The notes beneath the pieces are model-generated. The model worked only from the letters and a program-made list of their open reading frames with translations, was not told where the DNA came from and searched no databases. Shown here piece after piece: positions 23,290 through 29,925 of a stretch of DNA of 33,862 nt. The translations under genes were made by a program, and so were the position numbers. Each line of letters opens with the position of its first letter. The stretch's first letter is position 1. This stretch comes from JAWVZB01 sp033722375. GTDB taxonomy: Bacteria; Actinomycetota; Nitriliruptoria; Nitriliruptorales; Nitriliruptoraceae. Location of the stretch: the NCBI GenBank assembly GCA_033722375.1, contig JAWVZB010000019.1:1-33862 (forward strand), given 5' to 3'.

Positions 23290-24119
23290 CACGGCGCCTG
23301 CTGTTCGTCCACGCCCACCCCGACGACGAGTCGTCGAAAGGTGCGGCGACGGCTGCCCGCTACGTCGACGAGGGGGCCGAGGTGACGCTCGTCACGTGCA
23401 CCGGAGGGGAGGCGGGCGAGGTGTTGAACCCCGCGATGGAGCCCGTCGCCGACGAAGAGATGACCTTCGTGCGGCAGGCCGAGCTCGAAGCGGCTGTCGC
23501 GATCCTCGGGTTCACCGACACCTACCAGCTCGGGTATCGCGACTCCGGCTACCACGAGGACCCCGACGCGGTGCCGGCCGGAACCTTCGCCCGCACGCCG
23601 GTCGACGAACCCGCGCGCCGGCTGGCAGAGATCTTCGGCGAGGTCCGCCCCGAGGTCGTCGTCACCTATCCCGAGGACGGGGGCTATCCGCATCCCGACC
23701 ACATCATGGCCCACGAGGTGACGATGCGAGCGCTGGAGCTCGCCGAGGGCGAGCAGAAGGCCGCCTGGCGGGTCCCGAAGGTCTACGCCTGCACGGCGTT
23801 CCCCGCCGACCGGGTCGTCGCGCTCCACACCGCGATGCTCGAACGGGAGCTCGAGAGTCCGTTCGAGGGCTGGATGGAGCGACGCGCCGAGCGACGTGAG
23901 GCGACCGACGACGTCGACGCCTGCATCGAGGTCGGGGCGTGGCTCGAGCGGCGTGACGAAGCCCTGTTGGCTCATGCCACCCAGATCGATCCCGACGGCT
24001 TCTGGTTCGCGGTGCCTCGCGAGCTCGAACGCGAGGTCTTCCCGTTCGAGTGCTACCACCTGCTGCGATCGGACGTGGACACCGAGCTGCCCGAGGACGA
24101 CCTCTTCGCTGGCCTGTGA
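23286..24119 (+). CDS. mca: mycothiol S-conjugate amidase
   Basis: A 277-residue PIG-L/LmbE-type zinc amidase. HAHPDDESSKGAAT (residues 9-22) and GGYPHPDHIMAHE are characteristic of Mca, in contrast to the deacetylase MshB. Predicted zinc ligands are His11, Asp14 and His139. The TCTGGEAGEVLNPAM and GYRDSGYH blocks also match Mca. The enzyme cleaves mycothiol adducts of toxins to a mercapturic acid that is exported and GlcN-inositol that is recycled, in the cytosol. Its presence marks an actinobacterium that makes mycothiol. The GTG start overlaps the CinA stop by four bases, so the two are co-translated; a functional tie is not known. It is convergent with the AstE-like gene. Confidence 0.92.
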   Translation: MTRRLLFVHAHPDDESSKGAATAARYVDEGAEVTLVTCTGGEAGEVLNPAMEPVADEEMTFVRQAELEAAVAILGFTDTYQLGYRDSGYHEDPDAVPAGTFARTPVDEPARRLAEIFGEVRPEVVVTYPEDGGYPHPDHIMAHEVTMRALELAEGEQKAAWRVPKVYACTAFPADRVVALHTAMLERELESPFEGWMERRAERREATDDVDACIEVGAWLERRDEALLAHATQIDPDGFWFAVPRELEREVFPFECYHLLRSDVDTELPEDDLFAGL

Positions 24120-24140
24120 CGCCCCGCACGAACGGGGGCG
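24120..24140. terminator. short hairpin between convergent genes
   Basis: CGCCCC (24120-24125) pairs with GGGGCG (24135-24140) around a nine-base loop, directly after the mca stop and 13 bases before the convergent AstE-like stop. It could end transcription from either side. There is no T-tract. Confidence 0.35.
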
Positions 24141-24153
24141 CCGGCTGGTCCCG

Positions 24154-25239
24154 CTACAGAGCCGGAGGCGGGAACTCGTTGGTGAGGTAGAAGAGGCAGT
24201 CCTTGCGGGTGGCCTCGACCGTTCGTGTCATCATGACGGGCGTCACGTCGCACTCCAGCACCACCTCGCCGTCGCGGATGGAGAAGTGCTCGTCGGTGAC
24301 GTCGTTGCCGCCTGGCTCGACCGCCCTGACCGGCATCGCCGATCCCGGGTGCACGCGCCCGATCACGTGTCCCGCATCCACACGGACGAAGTTGTGGACG
24401 TCGGCGTCTTCGTCGATGACGAAGTCCACCTCGCTGGTGAGCTCACCGCCGAACTGGAAGCGGACCTCGGGTTTGACGATGACCTTGCGCAGGCCGCCCA
24501 GCATGTCGAAGTCGCGCCGGACCCGGTCGGTCTCGAGGGGCCGCGCGCCGAGGTAGCGACGGAGACCGTCCACGGCGAACGCGAGCGACTCGGGCAGCCC
24601 CGGGAGCCCGCATTCGACCGCGATCGCCGCGCAGTCGTCCTCCAGCGCCTCCATCAGGGTGTTCGCCCCGAGATCCCAGTGGAGGATCGTCGTGGTCCAC
24701 AGCGTCGCGAGGTTGAGTGTCTCGGGGCGCAGGGTGGTGACGATGGCGTAGAAGGGGTTGTTGCCGGTGTTGTTGTGGATGTCGACCATCGACTCGATGC
24801 CGGCGTCGTCCAGCTCCGCGAGCATCGCATCCGCTGCGCGGCGAGCCTGCGTCGTGGGATCGTCCAGCCCCCAGATCCGGTTGAAGTCCTCTTGGTCGTC
24901 GAGGAAGCGGTGGGCGTAGCCGGGTGGTTCGAGGGCTGCCCGGACGTTGCCGATGATGGCGTAGAAGTCGAAGGGATAGGTGCGCCGGCGTCGGAGGATG
25001 CGATGGAGCGCCTTGAACCCGGTCGACTCGTCGCCGTGGAGCAAGCAGGCCGCGGCTCGGGGCGGGGCATCGCCGTCGCCGGGTACCCGGATGAGCGTCG
25101 GCTTCCCGAGCGCGGCCAACAGCTCCCGCTCGGGGAGATCGAGGAGCTCGTCGGGGAGTCCGTCGGGGAACCGGCGATAGGTCCCGTCGACGTCGTCGTG
25201 GGCGTCGAGATCGACGGTCAAGGGGGTCCGTTCACGCAT
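24154..25239 (-). CDS. AstE/aspartoacylase-like zinc carboxypeptidase (M14)
   Basis: A 361-residue member of the succinylglutamate desuccinylase/aspartoacylase branch of M14 metallopeptidases. Zinc-site motifs are CLLHGDESTGFKAL (His and Glu ligands), FNRIWG, VDIHNNTGNNPFYA (the family's D-x-H block) and AVECGLPG with the catalytic Glu. It should remove an N-acyl group from an amino acid or a related amide; the substrate is unknown. The C-terminal third is a beta domain (VIVKPEVRFQFGGEL, GHVIGRVHPGSAMP) typical of the family. The ATG lies six bases after a strong hairpin that ends the upstream lipoprotein gene, so it may be transcribed separately or by read-through. No mycothiol link is evident beyond proximity. 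Confidence 0.88.
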   Translation of the reverse strand: MRERTPLTVDLDAHDDVDGTYRRFPDGLPDELLDLPERELLAALGKPTLIRVPGDGDAPPRAAACLLHGDESTGFKALHRILRRRRTYPFDFYAIIGNVRAALEPPGYAHRFLDDQEDFNRIWGLDDPTTQARRAADAMLAELDDAGIESMVDIHNNTGNNPFYAIVTTLRPETLNLATLWTTTILHWDLGANTLMEALEDDCAAIAVECGLPGLPESLAFAVDGLRRYLGARPLETDRVRRDFDMLGGLRKVIVKPEVRFQFGGELTSEVDFVIDEDADVHNFVRVDAGHVIGRVHPGSAMPVRAVEPGGNDVTDEHFSIRDGEVVLECDVTPVMMTRTVEATRKDCLFYLTNEFPPPAL

Positions 25240-25244
25240 GGAAG

Positions 25245-25274
25245 AAGGGCGGCCTCGGAGTGTAGGCCGCCCTT
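25245..25274 (-). terminator. perfect 11-bp hairpin between lipoprotein and AstE-like gene
   Basis: AAGGGCGGCCT (25245-25255) and AGGCCGCCCTT (25264-25274) are perfect inverted repeats around an eight-base loop. On the minus strand it follows the lipoprotein stop by 19 bases and is trailed by a short pyrimidine run (CTTCTTCC). It then abuts the ATG of the AstE-like gene, so it is either a terminator or an attenuator that would sequester the downstream start region. Confidence 0.7.
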
Positions 25275-25293
25275 CCGTGAGGTCGATCCGAGC

Positions 25294-25500
25294 TCAGCCT
25301 TCGGTCTCGGTTTCGGTCTCGGTGGTGGTTTCGGTCTCGGTCGTGGTGTCCATCTCGGTTTCGGTCTCGGTGGTGGTCGTGGTGTCGTCGTCCTCGACGA
25401 CCGTGGTGTCGTCGTCGGCGACATCGTCCTCGCACGCGGCCCCCACCAGTGCGACGGAGGCGACGAGACCGGTGGCCACGAAACGCTTCCAGGTCTTCAT
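25294..25500 (-). CDS. tiny Thr/Glu-rich lipoprotein
   Basis: A 68-residue predicted lipoprotein. MKTWKRFVATGLVASVALVG is a signal peptide and LVGAAC is a lipobox, with Cys23 as the lipid-bearing residue. The mature chain of about 46 residues is almost entirely Asp, Thr and Glu, beginning CEDDVADDDTTVVEDDD and ending in alternating Thr-Glu. ATG 25500 has AAGGAG seven bases upstream. A 22-bp repeat within the gene (25308-25329 and 25356-25377) shows the tail grew by slippage. No enzymatic role is possible; it may be a surface polyanion, a cation binder or a heavily O-glycosylated stalk. Its DNA is bracketed by strong hairpins. Confidence 0.8.
   Translation of the reverse strand: MKTWKRFVATGLVASVALVGAACEDDVADDDTTVVEDDDTTTTTETETEMDTTTETETTTETETETEG
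25308..25377. repeat. 22-bp direct repeats in lipoprotein tail
   Basis: The 22 bases at 25308-25329 recur identically at 25356-25377, 48 bp apart and in frame, inside the Thr/Glu coding tail. Shorter GGTCTC/GGTTTC six-base units fill the stretch. Tail length is likely to vary between strains by slippage. Confidence 0.85.
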
Positions 25501-25520
25501 GTGTTGCTCCTTGCGGTCTG

Positions 25521-25559
25521 CTGTTGATGACGCCGCGGACGATCCGCGGCGTTCAACAG
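25521..25559 (-). promoter_or_regulatory. long hairpin just upstream of the lipoprotein ribosome site
   Basis: Arms CTGTTGA (25521-25527) with TCAACAG (25553-25559), and CGCCGCGGA (25531-25539) with TCCGCGGCG (25543-25551), give 16 base pairs with a three-base loop and a small internal bulge. The structure ends ten bases before AAGGAG of the lipoprotein gene on the minus strand. It lacks a T-run, which suits an RNA leader structure better than a simple terminator. Confidence 0.6.
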
Positions 25560-25599
25560 GGATGGTGGTCCCGTGCCCGAGACGGATCGCTCACGCCAC

Positions 25600-25615
25600 G
25601 TGGCCGACCGGCCAC
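25600..25615. promoter_or_regulatory. 16-base palindromic hairpin
   Basis: GTGGCCG (25600-25606) and CGGCCAC (25609-25615) are separated by two bases. It is the middle of three inverted repeats in the 188-bp gap between the GCS2 stop and the lipoprotein start. With a two-base centre it may work as a protein-binding palindrome and not as an RNA hairpin. Confidence 0.4.
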
Positions 25616-25643
25616 CGCTGCGAGTCGCCCCCCTTGAGGACAC

Positions 25644-25681
25644 CTGGCCGGCCGGCGGGGTCGTCACCGCCGGACGGCCAG
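25644..25681 (-). terminator. 15-bp terminator-like hairpin after the GCS2 ligase gene
   Basis: The left arm (25644-25658, CTGGCCGGCCGGCGG) pairs with the right arm (25667-25681, CCGCCGGACGGCCAG) with one mismatch and an eight-base loop. It begins eight bases after the minus-strand ligase stop. It is very stable but has no T-run, as often seen for terminators in GC-rich actinobacteria. Confidence 0.65.
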
Positions 25682-25688
25682 GGGTCGC

Positions 25689-27164
25689 TCAGTCGGGCAG
25701 CTCCCAGGTGTGCACCGGGCGGTTCAGACGCATGTTCCGCATGTAGCCCCGCACCATCTCGATGAGGGCCTCGTCGCGGTCGCGTCCCGGGAACAGCCGC
25801 TGGAACGCCTCAACCTGCCAGGTCGCGCCGGTCTGCCGGTTCATCGCTCGTTGCTCGATGATCCCGAGATAGCGATCGCGGTCCTCGGGGTCGATCTCCC
25901 ACCCGTCGAGACCTTCGGCGGCGAGGGGGAGCAGCGTGCGCAGGATCAGCTCGCTGGCAGGCGTGACCCCCACACCCGGCCAGTACAGCATCGCATCGAT
26001 CCCTTCCCGGGCGGCAGCCCGGAAGTTGTCGGCAGCGGCGGAGAACGACATCTGCTCGGTGATCGGGGGATCCATCTCGGCGACCGATCTGACGAGTCCG
26101 TAGTAGAACGCGGCGTTGGCGACCGCGTCCCGGAGCGTCGGCCCAGCCGGGAGGACCCGGTTCTCGACCCGGAGGTGCGGCTTGCCGCGCGCGACGTCGT
26201 AGATCGGCCGGTTCCACCGGTAGACGGTGCCGTTGTGGAGCGTCAGCTCGGGCAGATGGGGGATCCCGCCCTCTGCGAGCACCTCAGCCGGCTCCTCGTC
26301 CTCGAGCATGGGGAGGAGCGCGGGGAAGTAGGTCACGTTCTCGTCGAACAGATCCAACACCGAGGTGATCCACTTCTCGCCGAACCACACGCGCGGACGC
26401 ACACCCTGGGCGGTGAGCTCTTCGGTGCGGGTGTCGATCGCCTGCTCGAACAGGGCGATGCGGGTCTCGCGCCACAGCTCCTTGCCGAGCAGGAACGGAG
26501 AGTTGCACCCGATCGCGACCTGCGCGGCCGAGATCGCCTGAGCCGCGTTCCACGTCGAGGCGAACCCCTCGGGGGAGACCTGGAGGTGGAGCTGCATCGA
26601 GGTGGCAGCAGCCTCCATCGTGATCGAGCCCGCCTGCAGCTCGAGCTTCTCCGGTCCCTCGATGTCGAACGTGATGTCCTCTCCCCGTGCCTCGAGGATC
26701 TGTTCGTTCAGGAGGTAGTAGCGGGGGTTGTTCGACAGGTTCTGGATCGTGACGTGGAGGTCCTTGAGGGTGGGCATGATCCCGACCATCACCACGTAGG
26801 CGTCGAGGTCGCGGGCGCGTCGCATCGCGTGCTGGAAGCTGGTCTCGAGCTCCTCCTCGACCTCCCGGAACACGGTCCCGGTGAGCTTGTGGGGGGAGAG
26901 GTTGAACTCGATGTTGAACTGGGCCAACTCGGTCTGGAAGTCCTCCGACTCGATGTTGTCGAGGAGCTCCGCGTTCACCATCTTCGGCTCGCCGTCGGCA
27001 TCGACGACGTAGAACTCCATCTCGACGCCGATGAGCTTCCGCTCGGTCTCGAAACGGCCCTCGTCGAGCATGGTGCGGAGCGCGGTGAGGCAGCGCTTCA
27101 CCTTCTCGCGGTACTGCTGCCGGTCCTCGCGAGTGAAGGTGATGTCCTCGACCTCGCGGCCCAC
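25689..27164 (-). CDS. GCS2-family glutamate-cysteine ligase
   Basis: A 491-residue ligase of the GCS2 superfamily, which joins the gamma-carboxyl of glutamate to an amine, classically cysteine, using ATP. Landmarks are KLIGVEMEFYVVDADG near the start, FNIEFNLSPHKLTG, MQLHLQVSPEGF (the metal and substrate-binding strand), CNSPFLLGKELWRETR, and KPHLRVENRVLPAGPT near the end. Many actinobacteria make mycothiol, not glutathione, so the product may feed ergothioneine (as EgtA does) or a different gamma-glutamyl amide. I start at GTG 27164 because GAAGGG lies six bases upstream and homologues begin in the same place before a TREDRQxYREKVxRCL motif. A TACCAT -10-like box at 27191-27196 fits this start. 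Confidence 0.88.
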   Translation of the reverse strand: MGREVEDITFTREDRQQYREKVKRCLTALRTMLDEGRFETERKLIGVEMEFYVVDADGEPKMVNAELLDNIESEDFQTELAQFNIEFNLSPHKLTGTVFREVEEELETSFQHAMRRARDLDAYVVMVGIMPTLKDLHVTIQNLSNNPRYYLLNEQILEARGEDITFDIEGPEKLELQAGSITMEAAATSMQLHLQVSPEGFASTWNAAQAISAAQVAIGCNSPFLLGKELWRETRIALFEQAIDTRTEELTAQGVRPRVWFGEKWITSVLDLFDENVTYFPALLPMLEDEEPAEVLAEGGIPHLPELTLHNGTVYRWNRPIYDVARGKPHLRVENRVLPAGPTLRDAVANAAFYYGLVRSVAEMDPPITEQMSFSAAADNFRAAAREGIDAMLYWPGVGVTPASELILRTLLPLAAEGLDGWEIDPEDRDRYLGIIEQRAMNRQTGATWQVEAFQRLFPGRDRDEALIEMVRGYMRNMRLNRPVHTWELPD

Positions 27165-27334
27165 AGTTCGCCCTTCGCTGATCCGAACGGATGGTAGGAG
27201 AGCCGTCACCTCATCTGGCGGTTCTCTCGACAACGCGGCGGTGGGGTGACCCGCGCCCCGCGATCAGGAGATCGGGCCTTGCGGTCCGGGGCCACGGCCA
27301 CGAAGATGGGTCAGGAGCGATCGGAGGAACGGAC

Positions 27335-27721
27335 GTGGCACACGAGAACGAGCAGCTGATCCGCCGGGGCTACGAGGCCTTCGCGAACGGGGACATGGCA
27401 ACGATCAACGAGATCTTCGCCGACGACATCACCTGGCATTCCGCTGGTGACAACCCGCTGGCCGGTGACTTCGAGGGCAAGCAGGAGGTGCTCGGTGTGC
27501 TCGGCAAGATCGGGGAGATCACGGACTCCTTCTCCCAGGAGATCCACGACGTCCTCGCCAACGACGACCACGCCGTCGCCCTCGTCAAGAACCGGGCGAC
27601 CCGTGATGGAGAGACGCTCGAGTCCACCGCCGTTCACGTCTACCACGTCGAGAACGGCCAGGTGGTCTCGTTCTGGAACCACCCCTACGACCAGGCGAAG
27701 TCGGACGCCTTCTTCTCGTAG
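27335..27721 (+). CDS. SnoaL/NTF2-like domain protein
   Basis: A 128-residue cone-fold protein. NEQLIRRGYEAFANGDMATI, FADDITWHSAGDNPLAGDFE, then HAVALVKNRATRDGETLEST and VYHVENGQVVSFWNHPYDQA follow the NTF2/ketosteroid-isomerase-like order used by SnoaL-type proteins. These form a hydrophobic pocket and act as small-molecule isomerases, hydrolases or binding proteins. GTG 27335 follows GGAGG with a seven-base spacer. It is divergent from the ligase gene and convergent with the SDR gene, ten bases between stops. The ligand is unknown. Confidence 0.87.
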   Translation: MAHENEQLIRRGYEAFANGDMATINEIFADDITWHSAGDNPLAGDFEGKQEVLGVLGKIGEITDSFSQEIHDVLANDDHAVALVKNRATRDGETLESTAVHVYHVENGQVVSFWNHPYDQAKSDAFFS

Positions 27722-27732
27722 AGCCCGGTAGC

Positions 27733-28473
27733 TCAGTCGCTGCGCCGGCGCACCCGCGTGGCGCTGGCCTGGTCGCGAGGGAGCAACAGGACGTGGTCGA
27801 CGTTGACGTGAGCGGGACGCGTGACGCACCAGCGGATGGTGTCGGCGACGTCGTCGGCCGAGAGCGGGGTCATGCCCTCGTAGACCTGCGCGGCGCGTTC
27901 CTCGTCACCGTCGAACCGGACGAGTGAGAACTCCGTCTCGACCAGGCCAGGCGCGATCTCGGTGACCCGGACCGACTCGCTGAGGAGTTCGTGTCGGAGG
28001 ACGTCGCGCACCGCGTGGACCCCGAACTTCGCGGCGTTGTAGCCCCCGCCGCCCGGGTACGCCTCGATCCCCGCGATCGATCCGACGATCACCACGTGGC
28101 CGTCGCCACTGGCACGGAGCTTCGGCAGCAGTGCCTGTGTCATCCGCACGACCCCGAGGACGTTGGTGTCGTACATCGTCTGCCACCGATCGAGGTCGGC
28201 CTCGGCGACCGCATCGAGCCCGAGCGCCCCGCCGGCGTTGTTGACGAGGACGTCGCAGCGGTCCACGTGATCGACGAACGCTGCCACGGAACTGTCGTCA
28301 GTGACGTCGAGGGTGTGGGCCTCCGCCCCGTCGCCGATGTCGGCGACGAGCGACTCCAACCGCTCGAGTCGGCGGGCGCCGACGATGACCCGGAACCCTG
28401 CGTCCGCGAGGTGACGGGCGGTGGCGGCACCGATCCCGGCCGAGGCGCCGGTGACGACGGCGGTGCGGGTCAT
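27733..28473 (-). CDS. short-chain dehydrogenase/reductase
   Basis: A 246-residue classical SDR. The nucleotide-binding glycine motif TGASAGIG is at residues 8-15, with NNAG near residue 80, Ser in VIVGSIAG, and the catalytic Tyr and Lys in YNAAK. GARRLERL after strand beta2 suggests NADP preference, since the motif carries Arg residues where NAD enzymes have Asp. The chain ends LVETEFSLVRFDGD and a short basic tail, as in the YdfG/3-hydroxy acid dehydrogenase group. It probably oxidises or reduces a hydroxy acid or ketone in the cytosol. ATG start 28473. The 28474-28573 gap holds the promoter of the CPxCG gene. Confidence 0.92.
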   Translation of the reverse strand: MTRTAVVTGASAGIGAATARHLADAGFRVIVGARRLERLESLVADIGDGAEAHTLDVTDDSSVAAFVDHVDRCDVLVNNAGGALGLDAVAEADLDRWQTMYDTNVLGVVRMTQALLPKLRASGDGHVVIVGSIAGIEAYPGGGGYNAAKFGVHAVRDVLRHELLSESVRVTEIAPGLVETEFSLVRFDGDEERAAQVYEGMTPLSADDVADTIRWCVTRPAHVNVDHVLLLPRDQASATRVRRRSD

Positions 28474-28545
28474 GGTTCATCCTTCGCGTGGGGGTCGCTC
28501 CGGTGACGATAGGGGCGCCTCCACGGGTGCGAGCGACCCCGTCGT

Positions 28546-28551
28546 TAGCCT
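28546..28551 (+). promoter_or_regulatory. TAGCCT -10-like box before the CPxCG gene
   Basis: TAGCCT at 28546-28551 lies 22 bases before the ATG at 28574, with GGAGGG between. TAGGCT at 20647-20652 sits at the same distance from the start at 20674. This TAGNCT spacing may be the usual -10 pattern here; no -35 is clear. Confidence 0.35.
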
Positions 28552-28573
28552 GCGGGGACGGGAGGGAACCGCG

Positions 28574-28714
28574 ATGGCGATCGACACGACGAACCAGGAC
28601 GTCGGCTGCACGGTCGGGGACCTGTGCCCCAACTGCGGCGGTGACGACCTCCGGCCCGAGCACGCGCACGTGAGGTGCCCGTCGTGTGGCTACATCGGTC
28701 CCTGTTGCTGGTGA
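28574..28714 (+). CDS. 46-residue CPxCG zinc-ribbon protein
   Basis: A very small protein, easily missed by gene callers. It has CPNCGG (Cys18, Cys21) and CPSCGY (Cys36, Cys39), a complete four-cysteine zinc ribbon, with HAH and an extra Cys12 and a terminal GPCCW. ATG 28574 is preceded by GGAGGG with a seven-base spacer, and TAGCCT lies 22 bases upstream. The stop is one base from the convergent molybdoenzyme stop. CPxCG proteins of this size are known in bacteria and archaea as possible regulators or partner proteins, but this one has no assigned role. Confidence 0.78.
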   Translation: MAIDTTNQDVGCTVGDLCPNCGGDDLRPEHAHVRCPSCGYIGPCCW

Positions 28715-28715
28715 C

Positions 28716-29771
28716 TCACTGCAGCGGGTAGGGAGGCTGGCGCCACCAGGGCACGTCGCTGACCTCGATGCGGGTCACCCACTTGACCCACCAGAACCCC
28801 CGGCGGCCCGGTGCCACGAGACGTGCCGGTGCACCATGGCGGGGCGCGATCGGGCGGTCTTCGTATCGCGTCGCGAGCAGCAGGTGGGGAAGGTCGTGGA
28901 GTGGGAACCGGCGGGCGTAGCCGGTCTCGGAGCGTACGAGCAGGCTCCGGGAGCGGCGAGGTGGCTCGCCGAGCAGTCGGGACAGCGTGACGCCAGACCA
29001 GTCCTGCTCGGCCCACCAGCCACTCGTGCAGTCGAGGATCGCTGTCACGCGCTCGTCAGGAGCGGCGAGCTCGCGGTAGCCGAGGGTGCGGCTGCCGGAT
29101 CCGTCCACGACCGTCAGCGTCCAGGCGTCGCGATCCAGCACGAGCCGTGGGTCGAACAGCCAGATGATCGAGGGCATGGACTCGGGGTCGTGGCTCGCTT
29201 GCTCGAGCGAACCGGTGAAGCGTCGGTCCGCGCCCCGCCAACCGACCACGTCCATGAGCCCTTCCAGCGACGCCCACACGGCCCCTGCGGATCCGAGCAG
29301 CAAGGCGGATCGCAGGAGGTTCCGCCTGGTCGCGTCCTGCCGTCCCGGGAACGTCTCGCGCGCGAACACGTGCCATGCGGCGAACGGGAGGGACAGGAGT
29401 GCCGCCCCGACGTGGACCTGCATGTCGTCCAGTGGTCCGTAGCGCAGCACGAGCCCGGTCGAGTGGAGCACCCCGGAGGCGATCGCCGCCACGACCAGTG
29501 CGGTCAGCACCAACGACGGCCAGCTCGAGGTCAGAGGATGGTGATCGAGCCCGGCCCGGATGATCCGCCATTTCCAGCCGCTCACCAGGACGATCGCAAG
29601 CGCCACGGTTCCGTGGGCCACGGTGGGCCACCGGGCCCACGCCGTCCCCAAGGCGAAGTTCAGGGCCCCGGTCGCGACGGCCAGCAGGAGCAGTCCGAGC
29701 AGCGCGAGGTTCGTCTGGCGCCCCGCCATCCCGCGCACCAGCCTGCGGATCGTGGCTGCGAGTCGATGCAC
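28716..29771 (-). CDS. membrane sulfite-oxidase-fold molybdoenzyme with four-helix anchor
   Basis: A 351-residue molybdopterin oxidoreductase. The C-terminal half has the SUOX fold: LDCTSGWWAEQDW with Cys248 as the likely molybdenum ligand, WSGVTLSRLL, RHGAPARLVAPGRRGFWWVK and VTRIEV. The N-terminal 175 residues contain four, perhaps five, membrane helices carrying His53 (VAHGTVA), His103 (VLHSTG), His120 and His134 (VHVGAALLSLPFAAWHVF), which looks like a b-type haem-binding anchor related to cytochrome b561. This would let electrons pass between the active site and the quinone pool in one chain. GTG start 29771. The substrate (sulfite or another oxyanion) is not known. Confidence 0.87.
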   Translation of the reverse strand: MHRLAATIRRLVRGMAGRQTNLALLGLLLLAVATGALNFALGTAWARWPTVAHGTVALAIVLVSGWKWRIIRAGLDHHPLTSSWPSLVLTALVVAAIASGVLHSTGLVLRYGPLDDMQVHVGAALLSLPFAAWHVFARETFPGRQDATRRNLLRSALLLGSAGAVWASLEGLMDVVGWRGADRRFTGSLEQASHDPESMPSIIWLFDPRLVLDRDAWTLTVVDGSGSRTLGYRELAAPDERVTAILDCTSGWWAEQDWSGVTLSRLLGEPPRRSRSLLVRSETGYARRFPLHDLPHLLLATRYEDRPIAPRHGAPARLVAPGRRGFWWVKWVTRIEVSDVPWWRQPPYPLQ

Positions 29772-29925
29772 GGCCGGTTCCCGTCGACGGCAGCGACCCT
29801 ATCCGGCGATCGGCGTCTCCCCGCCCCGTCGCACCGCACGCCTGCGGTGGCGCCGGAGCTCGCAGGGGTACACGGGCGCCAACCGACGCGGCACTCCCGG
29901 CACGTTCCCGAGTCCGCTCCCGGCT

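Noticed and set aside
22357..23292. Upstream extension of the minus-strand polytopic membrane protein to 634 residues
   Set aside because: The extension is antisense to the CinA gene and is non-hydrophobic, low-motif sequence; the real start is near 22350.
23896..25527. Plus-strand 543-codon frame opposite the AstE-like gene
   Set aside because: Antisense shadow; the M14 zinc motifs lie on the minus strand.
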